Source of the DNA: Wenjunlia vitaminophila DSM 41686
GTDB lineage: Bacteria > Actinomycetota > Actinomycetes > Streptomycetales > Streptomycetaceae
Reading direction: 5' to 3'
DNA length: 64,000 bases
Assembly: GCF_000380165.1 (NCBI RefSeq)
Contig: NZ_KB904661.1
Span: 32,113 to 96,112, forward strand
Shown: positions 1 through 13,400 of the stretch, in pieces
How positions within the stretch are numbered: position 1 is the first letter of the stretch
Layout of the letters: each line of letters begins with the position of its first letter
Made by a program: the position numbers and the translations under genes
Notes under the pieces: model-generated
Told to the model about the DNA's origin: nothing
The model's input: the letters and a program-made list of their open reading frames with translations, nothing else
Database searches by the model: none

Positions 1-295
1 CCGACGGTGCCCACGCCCTCCTCACGGCCCGCGCCGCCATCAACACCCACGAACAACGCGCCCGCAACCAGATCACTCGCGCCCTGGACGGTCTGCCGGG
101 CCTCACCGGATACCTCACCGACTACGGCAAGAGCCTGGCCGCCGAACTCGATGCCTCCCACCGCCGCGTCCGCAGGGCCAATGAGGAGATCGTCCGCGGT
201 CTGAAGGTCGTCCCGCAGGACCCTGCCGACGTCCTCGGCGTGTACGTCTACCTGCCGCTGCAGTCCGTTTCCATCTCGTCGGGAGCCGAAGCCTG

Positions 296-296
<1 letters not shown>
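1..296 (+). CDS. drmD: DrmD-like SNF2 helicase, C-terminal end only (DISARM)
   Basis: Open reading frame entering from the left edge (reading from base 3) and ending with TGA at 294-296; about 97 residues are visible. The fragment is helical and charged (NEEIVRGLKVVPQDP) and ends VLGVYVYLPLQSVSI. No helicase motif lies inside the window, so the assignment rests on context: the stop overlaps the ATG of the large DNA methylase by one base (TGATG), and in class 1 DISARM the SNF2-like helicase drmD directly precedes the methylase drmMI. Could also be another large helicase-type protein; the upstream sequence would settle it. Confidence 0.55.
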
Positions 297-4417
<4,121 letters not shown>

Positions 4418-4448
4418 CAGTCCGATCCCGGCCAGTTCGAGGGCCTGC

Positions 4449-4473
4449 GCGGGCCCACCGTGCCTGGGCCCGC
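4449..4473 (+). terminator. Hairpin after drmMI
   Basis: Inverted repeat GCGGGCCCA (4449-4457) and TGGGCCCGC (4465-4473), 9-bp perfect stem with a 7-nt loop, 32 bases after the drmMI stop and just before the next gene's ribosome-binding site. It separates drmMI transcriptionally from the following PASTA-like gene. No U-tract follows, as is usual in high-GC actinomycetes. Confidence 0.55.
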
Positions 4474-4494
4474 ACTTGAGGAGTTAGGCGTCAC

Positions 4495-5589
4495 ATGAAT
4501 CCCAACCCCCCAGTTCCACCCCGCCCCTGGTGGAGGACCACACCGGCCGCGTTCGGCGTCCTCGCGCTGGTCGCCCTGCTCGGCGCGTTCAGTTTCGCCC
4601 TGGGTTTCCTCGTGATGATCGCCGCCATGGTGGCCGTGTGGGTGCTGCCGCCATGGCGGCGGCTCTCCAGGCTCAGCGCGACATTAGGAGCCTTGGTGCT
4701 CCTGACGGTCGGCGCGGGCTTAGGCGGACAGCTCGACGAGGACGAGACGGGCAAGTCCGACGCCAAGTCCGCGGATGCGGGCAGGGCAAGCCCCGAAGCC
4801 GTCTCCGCATCCCCGACCGTGTCCAAGCCCGCCAGAACCGCTGACTACGTCGGACACCCGCTGGACGAGGCCGAGAAGCAGGCGCGCTCCGCAGGCTACG
4901 CCGCTGCCCACCATGACGCGGCTGACGAAGATCGCACGATCGTCCTCCGCTCCGGGTGGACGGTGTGTTTCCAGAAGGCCGACGCCGCAGCGAAGACGAT
5001 CGACTTCGCCGCCGTCAAGAGCAACGAGCCGTGTCCCGAGAAGGACGGGGGCACACTCCCATGGCCGAAGATGCCAGACGTCATCGGCGCGACCTACAAC
5101 ACGGCCATCGCGGATCTGAAGCGGGCTGGTGTCAACCCCGACCGCGTCACGCTCGACGACGTCTACCTCGACATCGACACTCCGACCGCCGAGGAAGCCG
5201 CAGAGGAAGGCGACGAGTGGCGGGTGTGCTTCCAGTCTCCGGACGAGGAGGCCAAGGTCACCGCCACCACCAACGTCCACCTCGACCTGGGCCGGTGGAG
5301 CGACATGGACCTCGTCCAGCGCTGTCCGTCGGCGAAGGGCACGACCTACAAGATCCCAGCCAACGACCCCGACTACGGCAGTGACGAGAGGCCCACCACC
5401 CCAGGCGGCGGTACCACCGACGGTGGCTCCTCGTCCTCCTCGGGCGGTTCCACCGGAGGCAGCAGCGCCGGCACTGTCCACCCCGGCTCGTTCTGCTCTC
5501 CGAGCGGAGCGACCGGCGTCACCGAAGCCGGAACCGCCATGGTCTGCGGCCCCGGCTCCGACGGCCGTAACCGCTGGCACAGCGCCTGA
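4495..5589 (+). CDS. PASTA-like domain membrane protein (364 aa)
   Basis: Proline-rich N-terminus (NPPVPPRPWWRTT) followed by hydrophobic segments at about residues 16-50 and 60-78, then an extracytoplasmic part. That part contains two PASTA-like units: VGHPLDEAEKQARSAGY near 118 and MPDVIGATYNTAIADLKRAG near 197, the second with the typical 'P-x-V-x-G...A...L...G' pattern. The end is a Ser/Gly-rich linker and a short Cys-containing tail. Such proteins are common in Streptomyces and are thought to sit in the membrane with their beta-lactam/muropeptide-like modules outside; no enzymatic activity is predicted. ATG at 4495 follows GAGGAG. A hairpin on each side makes it a single-gene transcript. 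It interrupts the DISARM locus and has no evident defence role. Confidence 0.65.
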   Translation: MNPNPPVPPRPWWRTTPAAFGVLALVALLGAFSFALGFLVMIAAMVAVWVLPPWRRLSRLSATLGALVLLTVGAGLGGQLDEDETGKSDAKSADAGRASPEAVSASPTVSKPARTADYVGHPLDEAEKQARSAGYAAAHHDAADEDRTIVLRSGWTVCFQKADAAAKTIDFAAVKSNEPCPEKDGGTLPWPKMPDVIGATYNTAIADLKRAGVNPDRVTLDDVYLDIDTPTAEEAAEEGDEWRVCFQSPDEEAKVTATTNVHLDLGRWSDMDLVQRCPSAKGTTYKIPANDPDYGSDERPTTPGGGTTDGGSSSSSGGSTGGSSAGTVHPGSFCSPSGATGVTEAGTAMVCGPGSDGRNRWHSA

Positions 5590-5607
5590 CCTGCCCCCAC
5601 ACACCAG

Positions 5608-5645
5608 GATCCCCGCAACTCCCCGAACAGGGTGTTGCGGGGATC
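5608..5645. terminator. Bidirectional terminator between convergent genes
   Basis: GATCCCCGCAAC (5608-5619) pairs with GTTGCGGGGATC (5634-5645): a 12-bp perfect stem with a 14-nt loop. It lies between the stop of the plus-strand PASTA-like gene (5589) and the stop of the minus-strand DUF397 gene (5657), so it can serve both. Confidence 0.8.
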
Positions 5646-5656
5646 AGGGGCGTGGC

Positions 5657-5869
5657 TCACCCGTGGCGCTTGGCGAACTCCACGAGACCGGCGAATCCCT
5701 CACGGGTCAGGGTCAGGTGCGGGCCGTTCGGGTCCTTGCTGTCACGGACCAGGAACTCACCCGTCGCGCGCGCGTGGTCGGGCGCCCATTGCACGCAGTT
5801 GCCGCCCTGACCATCGCTGTACGTGCTGCTGATCCAACGTATGTCACGCGGGTTCGGCGTGCTGATCAT
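5657..5869 (-). CDS. DUF397 domain protein (70 aa)
   Basis: Small soluble protein with the DUF397 signature: WISSTYSDGQGGNCVQWA at the N-terminal end, then RDSKDPNGPHLTLTREGFAGLVEFAKR, ending about ten residues after the F-A-G-L motif as in the family. DUF397 proteins are almost always encoded next to Scr1-type HTH regulators in Streptomyces; BldB and WhiJ-associated paralogues affect development. The start at 5869 overlaps the 3' end of the upstream HTH gene by 26 bp, so the two are co-translated. Function of this copy is unknown. Confidence 0.9.
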   Translation of the reverse strand: MISTPNPRDIRWISSTYSDGQGGNCVQWAPDHARATGEFLVRDSKDPNGPHLTLTREGFAGLVEFAKRHG

Positions 5870-6692
5870 TCGTGTGTTCCTTCATGATCGAGTGGATAAG
5901 GCGCAGTGACCGGGCCTCGGACTCGGCCGAAGCGCGCATGCGCTCATACGTGGCCGACCAGTACTGTACGGCCGTTGTGGAGTCGTTCACCTGCCCCTGC
6001 CCCGTCGTCTCCGAGTACAGGACCGTTGTCCCGTCGGCTTGCGTAAGCAGGATAAACGGGAGCCCCGCTGCGGGGGCGCCCGCTGTGAACCGCAGGACTT
6101 GCAGGGAGACATGAGGGCTCGCGGCCATCGCCAGCAGGTGCCCAAGCTGTCCGGCCATCACGGCAGGGCTGCCGACCACCGTCCGCAGGACCGATTCGTG
6201 AAGGATCACCCACAGCAGCGGCGGAGCCTCACGCTCAAGGATCTCGCGACGGCGCAGTCGGACTTCAACCCGGTACTTGAGCTGCGCCTCGGTCTCGCGC
6301 GGGTGTGCTGCTCGGAAGACAGCTTCGGCGTAGTCCTCGGTCTGTAGCACCCCCATGATGAACGCGTTCGAGTAGTCCTCGATCTTCGCCGCGGCCTTCT
6401 CCAGCTCGACGTAGGGGATGAACCACTCAGGGTGGCCCTGCTTGCTCAGCTTGGCCCGCAGCCGGGCGTACACGCCCGGCGTACCAGCCACACGGTCCAT
6501 GGCCTCCGCGAAGGCTTCGGACGCGAGCACGGTGCCGTTCTCCACCTTGCTGATCTGTGCCTGCTGATAGTGCACCTGATCCGCGAACCTCTGCTGGGAG
6601 AGCCCCAGAGCATCCCGCAACGCCTTCGTCTCCCGCCCGAAGTACGCGGCACCGTTCGCGGGCTCGCGCGCCTGGTCGGCTCCCTCGTCCAT
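5844..6692 (-). CDS. Scr1/WhiJ-type HTH transcriptional regulator with DUF5753
   Basis: About 282 residues. An N-terminal XRE helix-turn-helix (LSQQRFADQVHYQQAQISKV, about residues 30-50) is followed by a DUF5753 sensor domain containing the family hallmarks FIPYVELEKAA, LQTEDYAEAVF and LLWVILHESVLRT. It binds DNA in the cytoplasm, probably with its DUF397 partner encoded immediately downstream. The reading frame is open further upstream, but I chose ATG 6692 (MDEGADQ) because GGGAAG precedes it and similar proteins start close to the HTH. WhiJ-like regulators influence differentiation; the target here is unknown. The pair lies between the two halves of DISARM and may be an independent insertion. 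Confidence 0.85.
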   Translation of the reverse strand: MDEGADQAREPANGAAYFGRETKALRDALGLSQQRFADQVHYQQAQISKVENGTVLASEAFAEAMDRVAGTPGVYARLRAKLSKQGHPEWFIPYVELEKAAAKIEDYSNAFIMGVLQTEDYAEAVFRAAHPRETEAQLKYRVEVRLRRREILEREAPPLLWVILHESVLRTVVGSPAVMAGQLGHLLAMAASPHVSLQVLRFTAGAPAAGLPFILLTQADGTTVLYSETTGQGQVNDSTTAVQYWSATYERMRASAESEARSLRLIHSIMKEHTNDQHAEPA

Positions 6693-6830
6693 CTGTTCAA
6701 CTTCCCGGCATTCCGCCTGCGTTGGAATGGCTTCGGACCTGTTGAGCGTACGCACTGCGAGGTCATCGTGTGAGTCAGTAGTCACGCAGAGCAAGCGAAC
6801 GAGTGACCAATGACGCACGGAGTAGCAGGC

Positions 6831-6953
6831 ATGGCGACGACAGACAGGCGGCGGAAGGCTACGGGCAGGGTCAGCGACGCCGAGACGGCATGCGCGCTCG
6901 CCGTCGCTCTCCAGACCGGTGGGAGCATCCGGCGGCAGGAGGCGAGCGCATGA
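6831..6953 (+). CDS. Possible small ORF (40 aa) coupled to the DUF7848-like gene
   Basis: ATG 6831 with GGAG nine bases upstream opens a 40-residue frame (MATTDRRRKATGRVSDAETA...) whose TGA at 6951-6953 overlaps the ATG of the next gene (ATGA). The spacing and overlap argue for translation, and Streptomyces often has such short partners before DUF7848-like genes. There is no recognisable domain: a basic N-terminus is followed by an alanine-rich helix. It may be only a leader. An earlier in-frame ATG lies at 6810. Confidence 0.35.
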   Translation: MATTDRRRKATGRVSDAETACALAVALQTGGSIRRQEASA

Positions 6954-7399
6954 CCCGGCGCGTGTTCCGCTACGTCCCGTTCACCATCGAGCAGGACCAG
7001 ACGGCAGAGCCCGAGTACGAAGCGCGCTGCGTGTCCGGCGACGATGCCGAGTGCGGGGCGCGGTCCGGCACCCACGGTCGCCCGGAGGGTGTCGAGGAGT
7101 GGCAGCGCAAGCACACCCAGGACACCGGACACCGGCGCTACCGCCGGAACTTCGGTGACTACGCCGTGATGCGGCCGGCGGAGGAACGACCCCCGGAGCG
7201 AGGGGCACTTGTCTACGACCCGGGGACGCGCAGGGTCGGGGAGTACCAGGCCACGGTGGGGCCGTACGCACTGCTGCGCCCCGTGGGCGGAGGCCGCGAG
7301 TGGGAGGCCGACCCGGGGCGGATTCGGCCTGCCACGCAGGCGGAGCGGCTGAGCGCCGGAGTGAAGGCAGCGAACAGCCGCGCCGTGCGGAGGCCGTGA
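6950..7399 (+). CDS. DUF7848-like conserved Streptomyces protein (149 aa)
   Basis: Begins MTRRVFRYVPFTIEQDQTAEPEYEA with paired cysteines (CVSGDDAEC), a GTHGRPEGVEEWQRKHTQDT motif and GHRRYRRNF. This block is repeatedly found as a small protein near Scr1 regulators in Streptomyces and resembles the DUF7848 family. Cys/His spacing suggests a small metal-binding fold. The C-terminal 60 residues (YDPGTRRVGEYQATVG...) look like an added strand-rich part describing no family I know. A strong GGAGG precedes the ATG at 6950. Divergent from the HTH gene. Function unknown. Confidence 0.65.
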   Translation: MTRRVFRYVPFTIEQDQTAEPEYEARCVSGDDAECGARSGTHGRPEGVEEWQRKHTQDTGHRRYRRNFGDYAVMRPAEERPPERGALVYDPGTRRVGEYQATVGPYALLRPVGGGREWEADPGRIRPATQAERLSAGVKAANSRAVRRP

Positions 7400-7493
7400 C
7401 CGGGCTGTGTTCGCGTGGCGGTCGCGGCGGCCGAATCGGTGCGGGGCGGCTCGGGACAGGCGTTATCGCAGACTCGCAGCCGCAGCCGCGCCA

Positions 7494-8615
7494 TCACCGC
7501 TCGTCCACCCACCCCCGCAGCCCCTCCAGGTGTCGCGGCAGTCGGGTGCCCTGCCAGCCCAGCACCAGCCGCTGGCGGGCGCGGGTGATCATCACGTAGT
7601 AGGCCATCCGGAGGGCCGCCGCCGTGGGGTCGGTGCCGGAGTCGGACTCCGCGTCCGCGATGACGACGGTGTCGAAGTCGAGGCCCTTGGCGCTGGCGCG
7701 GTGGACGACGACCACGCCGGGGCGGTCCAGGTCGAGGTCGCGGTAGCGGCCCGCGGTGGCCGTCGAGTTGTAGAGCTGGGGTTCGTGGGCGAGGCCGGCG
7801 CGTTCCAGGCGGCGCATGAGTTCGGCGGCGGTGCGCAGGGATTTGACGATGACGCCGACGCGGTCTGCCGGGTGCCGCGCCGCCATGGTGGCGATGTCGT
7901 CGGCGAGGTGCCTGGTGCCGGAGTAGTGCCGGACCGCGGGTAGCTGTCCACAGCGGACGGGGATGTCGGGGTTGCCGCCGCCAGTGCGGAAGTGTTCGGC
8001 GAGGGAGGCGATCTCGCGGGTGTTGCGGTGGTTGCCGGCGATCTCGACGCGTCCGGTGGAGCGGCCGAGGGCCTCGGTGATCTCGGTGAGGGTGGAGTTG
8101 GTCTCGGTGAGGCGCTGGCACTCGTCGGCGAAGACCGTGACGGAGGCGGCGACGAGGCGGACGAGCCGGTAGAAGCCCGGGGACAGGTCCTGGCCCTCGT
8201 CGACGACGAGGTGGGGGGCGGTTGCCTCGTTCTCGCCCACGGTGGCGGCGGCCTGGTGGGTGAGGGTCGTCCAGTCGAACCAGCCATCCTGGGTGCGCGG
8301 CGCGCCGTACCCGAAGTGGCGCAGGACCCAGCCGTGCACGGTAGCGGCCTCGACGGGTGCGCCGGGGACCGTGAGGCCCTGGAGGGTGTCGTGCAGGAGC
8401 TGGCGCAGGAGGTTGGAGCGGGACAGCAGCAGGGTGGGGTGGCCGGTGAGGGCGAGGTGCACTGCGCGGTGGGCGGCGAGCAGGCTCTTGCCGCTGCCGG
8501 GCGGGCCGCTCACGACGTGGTTGCCGGTCAGCGGCAGGGCGTCCAGGCAGTCGCGCTGCGCGGCGGTGAGGTCGGGGTGGAGGACGGGGGCGTTCGCAGG
8601 GGTCACGGGTGTCAT
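7494..8615 (-). CDS. Compact SF1 (UvrD/Rep-like) helicase, last gene of the drmAB operon
   Basis: About 373 residues. Motif I is SGPPGSGKS near residue 38; motif II is HLVVDEGQDL; motif III resembles TVFADECQRL; motif IV is GNHRNTREI. Motif V-like is VVHRASAKGLDFDTVVIAD and motif VI is YYVMITRARQRLVLG. It therefore keeps the ATPase core of UvrD-type helicases but lacks room for full 1B/2B subdomains. The ATG at 8615 overlaps the drmB stop (ATGA), so it is translated with DrmB. In class 1 DISARM this position is usually held by drmC, a phospholipase D-fold protein; no HKD motif is seen here. Likely role, by inference: a helicase or translocase helping DrmAB process invading DNA. The frame is open upstream of 8615, but that part overlaps drmB and reads as shadow sequence. 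Confidence 0.8.
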   Translation of the reverse strand: MTPVTPANAPVLHPDLTAAQRDCLDALPLTGNHVVSGPPGSGKSLLAAHRAVHLALTGHPTLLLSRSNLLRQLLHDTLQGLTVPGAPVEAATVHGWVLRHFGYGAPRTQDGWFDWTTLTHQAAATVGENEATAPHLVVDEGQDLSPGFYRLVRLVAASVTVFADECQRLTETNSTLTEITEALGRSTGRVEIAGNHRNTREIASLAEHFRTGGGNPDIPVRCGQLPAVRHYSGTRHLADDIATMAARHPADRVGVIVKSLRTAAELMRRLERAGLAHEPQLYNSTATAGRYRDLDLDRPGVVVVHRASAKGLDFDTVVIADAESDSGTDPTAAALRMAYYVMITRARQRLVLGWQGTRLPRHLEGLRGWVDER

Positions 8616-10495
8616 CCCAGGGCGGTGGCAGCCGCGCACTCGCGGCTCGCGGTGAGGACGTCGGTGAAGTAGCCGGGGACCCGGGCCGAGCCGACGACCA
8701 GGGCCCGGTCGAGCAGGGTGTTGCCGGTCTCGCAGCTCGTCTCGGGCAGCAGGGTGCAGGCGTGGCAGGCGGCCCGGTTGAGGTTGCCGAAGCCCTGGCC
8801 GGTGTGTTCGGCGCACAGCGGGTCGGCGGAGCACCAGGCGGCCACCTCCAGCATCCGGATGAGCGTCTCGGCGAAGTGCGGGGCCTCGCCCTGCCGTACC
8901 AGGCCGCCGAGGGTGCCCTCCGCGTCCCCGGCGGCCGTGTAGATCAACAGTCCGTGCTGGCCGTACTCGGGGCGGCCGTAGACGCGCTCACGGAGGCTGG
9001 CGGTGGTGTACCCGGAGTCGAAGGAGAGCTGGCGGATGAGGAGGTGGGCGACGGTGTGCAGCAGCAGGAAGCGGGGGGAGAGTTCGTCGCCCACGGCCTC
9101 GGTGAGCTGTTCCGCGCGGAACGAGGCGTCAAGGTCGGCGCGGACACCGCGTACATGGGCCTGGACCTGGGGGTCGTTCTCCCAGGTGGTCAGGCGCTGC
9201 TCGTCGAGGGTGAGGACGATGCCCTCGCCGTACACCTCGGTCGCGGGCAGCCAGCGCAGACGGCCGCTGGTGTCGGCGGGTACGACGGTCCCGTCCGGGG
9301 AGTGGCGACGGAAGCCGGTCAGCGCCCGCACCTCGCGGAGCCGGTCCGCGAGGACGACTCCGCCGATGTGCGCGTCCAGGACAGCCCAGGGCTCCTCCTG
9401 CTCGCCGTCGAGGCCGAGGCCGCTGCGGCGGATCGCGAACTCCTTCGTGGGCTCCGGGAACCGGGTCGCGTCGAAGGCGTACCACTCGTCGCGGCTCAGG
9501 TCGATCCTGCCGGAACTTCCGGGCTCCGACGGTGCGGTGGGCGACGGCGTGGGGGCGCCGGTGGCCTCCGCGACGAGCTGGTCGATGAGGCTGTCGGGTG
9601 CGCCGGTGTCCTCCTCGATCATGCCGCGGAAGACGTCGGCCCGCGGCGTGCCGAGGGCGTCGAGAAGAATCGGCCAGTACCCGTGCCCAAGGACGGCCTC
9701 CGCCATGGTGTGCTCCGCCCGCGGGGCCTCGGTGGTCTGCGGGATGTCGAGGGCCGAGTAGACGACCGGGAAGTAGACGTTGCCGGCGGTGCGCTGCACG
9801 ATGTGCGCCTGCTGGCCGCAGGAAGCCCTCGCCTGCCAGTGCTGCCAGGGGTTGCGGCCCGAGCAGCGTCCGCCCTGAGGGCCGAGAACGTTGAGCAGGT
9901 CGCGTTCTGCGCGGCAGGGTTTGCCGCCCTCCCTGGTCGCTCCGCAGCTCACCGAGAGGGCCTGTAGTCCTGAGGCGCGGTCGGCGACGCGGAAGCTGAG
10001 CCGGCGTGCCTTCCAGGCATGCTGTGACTCGGTGCAGGAGTCCCGTAGTTCTGGGGTGAGCTTGGAGTGCGCCCAGTACCACCAGTCGACGTCGTCGAGG
10101 TGGCCGTCCGGGCAGATGCGGACGAACCGCATCGGGGCGAGGCGGGGTCCGGCGGCGCAGGACCTGCAGACGGGTGGCTCGCCCGGCTTCTCGTTCTCCC
10201 GCATGAAGCGGACCATGGCCCGGCAGGAGCCGCAGAACAGCCAGCCGGGGAAGCGCACATAGGGGACGCCGGGGCGGTCGGGCATGTCGTAGCGGTCGTT
10301 GAGGGTGTGGGGCGCGGCGAAGAAGCCGGTCACGCCGAGCCGGGCGGCGAGTCGTTCGGCGGGGACGGGGGTCTTCAGCCTCGGCCAGTTCTCGATGCCG
10401 GCGGCGACGAAGGACTCGCCCTGGACGTCGAGGACGGCGCCGACGCCGAACGGCAGCACGGTCTGCGCCTGGCGGACCCGGAGTGTGCGCTTCAC
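8612..10495 (-). CDS. drmB: DrmB, DUF1998 protein of DISARM (627 aa)
   Basis: Starts VKRTLRVRQAQTVLPFGVGAV, the typical DrmB N-terminus, and carries the C-terminal DUF1998 block HTVAHLLIRQLSFDSGYTTA near residue 475. Zinc-finger-like cysteine pairs are visible: CGSC...CRSC at about 95-130, CPDGH near 145 and CHACTLLPETSCETGN near the end. DrmB binds DrmA; the DrmAB complex recognises DNA with free 5' ends and blocks phage DNA early in infection. The GTG at 10495 overlaps the drmA stop (GTGA), and the gene ends in an ATGA overlap with the SF1 helicase, so the three are tightly coupled. Full length and intact. Confidence 0.9.
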   Translation of the reverse strand: MKRTLRVRQAQTVLPFGVGAVLDVQGESFVAAGIENWPRLKTPVPAERLAARLGVTGFFAAPHTLNDRYDMPDRPGVPYVRFPGWLFCGSCRAMVRFMRENEKPGEPPVCRSCAAGPRLAPMRFVRICPDGHLDDVDWWYWAHSKLTPELRDSCTESQHAWKARRLSFRVADRASGLQALSVSCGATREGGKPCRAERDLLNVLGPQGGRCSGRNPWQHWQARASCGQQAHIVQRTAGNVYFPVVYSALDIPQTTEAPRAEHTMAEAVLGHGYWPILLDALGTPRADVFRGMIEEDTGAPDSLIDQLVAEATGAPTPSPTAPSEPGSSGRIDLSRDEWYAFDATRFPEPTKEFAIRRSGLGLDGEQEEPWAVLDAHIGGVVLADRLREVRALTGFRRHSPDGTVVPADTSGRLRWLPATEVYGEGIVLTLDEQRLTTWENDPQVQAHVRGVRADLDASFRAEQLTEAVGDELSPRFLLLHTVAHLLIRQLSFDSGYTTASLRERVYGRPEYGQHGLLIYTAAGDAEGTLGGLVRQGEAPHFAETLIRMLEVAAWCSADPLCAEHTGQGFGNLNRAACHACTLLPETSCETGNTLLDRALVVGSARVPGYFTDVLTASRECAAATALG

Positions 10496-13400
10496 TTTCC
10501 CGCTCCCGTCACAGTGATCTGGCACTCGCGGTCGACGCTGCGCATGGAGTTCAGGGTCTCCCACAGGCCGTAACGCTGTTCGAAGGTCTTGAGCAGGTGG
10601 TGCTGGCCCTTGCCCTGGCTGCGGTAGTGGAGGGCCTTGCCCTCAGCGGCGGCGGCGTCCGCCTGCCGGTACCAGTCGTCCAGGAGGTAGCCGAGGTCCG
10701 CCCGTACGTCGGCGCGTACGGCGTCTGCGTCGGCTCCCGTGGCGCCGCGCTCGGCGGTCGCGGCGCGCTCAGCCAGGGCGTCGGCGATCCGCCCTGCCTC
10801 TTCCTTGTGGTCGGTGATCCGTCCGGCCCGGTTCTCGGCGGCCAGGCCGAGTCGGTGGCGGACCAGGATGACGAGCGCGGCGTGCAGGGCGCGGCGGCGC
10901 GCGGGCAGAGACCAGGGGGTGACGCTGGCGGGTTCGACGTACCGGTAGAGCGCCCGGTGGTAGTCGATGAAGGTCTCGTAGTGGGACCGGTCGCGCGGGC
11001 GCGTGGCGTGGAAGTAGGTGACGACGAGCCCGGGCACGTGGTGGCGGCCGACGCGGCTGGTGGCCTGGATGTACTCGGCGGTGGTCTTGGGCTGGCCCTG
11101 CATGAGCAGGTACGCGAGCCGCTTCACGTCGACGCCGACGGAGAGCATGTTGGTGCACGGCAGGAACGACACCGACCGGGGGTCCCTCCAGGGCTTCTCG
11201 AGGCGGTCGAGGAGGATGGGCTGATCGGCGCGCGGCACGCTGCTGTCGAGTTGTTGTACCTGCTCGCCGACCAGCTCGCGGGTGCCCGCGCCCTCGTCGA
11301 GGCCGCGGAGCTGGGCGGGGATGTCATCGCCGGCCGCGGTGCCGGTACGGCCGAGTTCGCGCAGGCTGTGATGGTAGGCGACGAGCGTCCAGTAAGCGTC
11401 GCGGTGTTCCTCGGGGAGCTGGTGGACACCCTGGAGCATGGCCGCCGTGGTGGCGACGGCGCCGCGGCCCGCGGTGTGGCCCTGCGCCATGACGCCGAGG
11501 TAGAGGCGGCCGGGGCGGCCGGTGTCGGGGACGGCGAAGAAGCTGTCGCGGGCGTCGAGTCCGGGCGGCGGGAACAGTTGGACGTCCTGGAAGTGCAGGG
11601 CGCGGACCTGTTCGGCGGAGCGCCGGATGGTGGCCGTGGCAGCGATGATCTTGGGCGGGCGACCGTCAGAGTCGGTGCACAGCTCCAGGATGGCCGCCTC
11701 GTAGAGGCCGACCGTGGTGCCGAGCGGCCCGGTGAGCAGGTGTAGCTCGTCCTGGATGATCAGGGACGGGGGCCGGTTGCCGGTGCCCGCGCCGAAGAGG
11801 CTGCCGGAGTCCGGCTCCCAGGCGAGCCGGGCGAACTTGTCGACGGTGCCCAGCACGAAGGTGGGCGGATGCTCGTAGAGGTGCTGGTCGACGACGGCGA
11901 CCGGCAGGACGTCGTGGAAGGAGCACTCGTCACGGGTGCAGGAGAAGGCGAACTCGTCCGTCTCGGCCCGGACCCCGTATTCGGAGCGGTCACGGGACCG
12001 CGTCTCCGGAAGGATGCGGGTGCCGCACCACGGGCAGCGGTCGAGAATGAAGACGTCCTCGGGGTGGCTGGCCTCGCGCTGTTCGCCGAAGGCGTCCTTG
12101 GCCGCCTGGAACTTGTTCGGGGTGGTGGCGTCGCCGACCCACAGGCCGATGGTGATGGGTTCGCCACCGAGGCCCAGTTCGGGTGCGGTGCGGCGAAGGT
12201 GCTCCAGGGCGCAGATCGTGGTGGCGGCGCGCTGGAACTGCTGGGTGGTGAGCAGACTGAGGGTGTAGCGGCTGAGCACGGTGGTCCCGCCGCCTTCGCC
12301 GCGGATCCGGCGCAGGGCGATGGCGAAGGCGGCCAGGAGCAGGTACGCCTCCGTCTTGCCACCACCGGTGGGGAACCAGATCAGGTCGGTGGTCTCGCGG
12401 TCGCGGTGTCCGGGGTCGGCGACACCGTCGAGGGCGAGGAGGAAGAAGGCGAGCTGGAATGGGCGCCAGGTGGCCTTGGGGTCGACGGGCGGGTCGAGGG
12501 CCACGGCGTCCGCGCGGTGCCGCCGCTGACCGGCCTGGTCGGGGGCAGAGTGCCGCATCTGCAGCAGCATGGCGCGCTGGGCGATGCGGAAGGCATCGAG
12601 GAGTTCGGGCCGCTCGGGGTCGCACAGGGTACGCACGCCGGCCTCGATGCGGGTGACCGCCTGGCGGACGCGGTCGAGGATCCGTTCCGCGGCTTCCCGG
12701 CCCCAGGGCGGCACCTCGACGGCTCGCTGGCCCACGTACCAGGCGTGGTAAGAGGCGGCGAACTCAGCTAGTTCCTCGCGGAGTTGGTCCCTGTCGACGG
12801 CCGGATCGGCGAGGTGGGAGATCGTGAGCGCGGGGGCGTCGAGCGGGCCGCCGGCCCGGATAGCGGGTACCTCCGCGCGGGGTAAGGCCTCGCAGACGAG
12901 GAGTTCGACACCGCCGTCCTCGCCGCGGTCCGCCCGGACGGCGCAGCCGTGGCCGACGGCGTGGGTGACAACGTGCCGGTACTGAAGGCGCAGTTCGCGC
13001 TCCTCCGGGTCACGGCTGGCGAGCCGCACACTGGGGTACGGCAGCACCGCGGCGCCAGCGGCGGGGCGGACGCTGAGTTGGCACTGGAACAGCATGTCGT
13101 CCCAGTTCGGCGTCCTGTCGTCGGCCCCGCCGTGATGTTTCCCGTTGACCAGGGCCACGGTGATGAGGGTGCCCGCACCGTAGGAGCGGCGGGTCAACTG
13201 GATCTTCGCGCGGCCGTCGAGGACGGGCACCTCCTTCCGGTCGGGGCCGATGGTGTGCGTCTCTGGTGTGAGGGGGACGCGCTGCCAGCGCCGCCCGCGC
13301 CCAGGTTCGTTCCGCCGCGTCTCGTAGCGGGCGGCGGCACAGCTCACCTCGATGTACACGGCATCCGTGTAGAAGCTGAGGCCGAGGGACGCGGGCAGCC

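Noticed and set aside
7400..7493. DrmC (phospholipase D) downstream of drmB
   Set aside because: No HKD motif occurs in any frame between 7.4 and 8.6 kb; the gene after drmB is an SF1 helicase.
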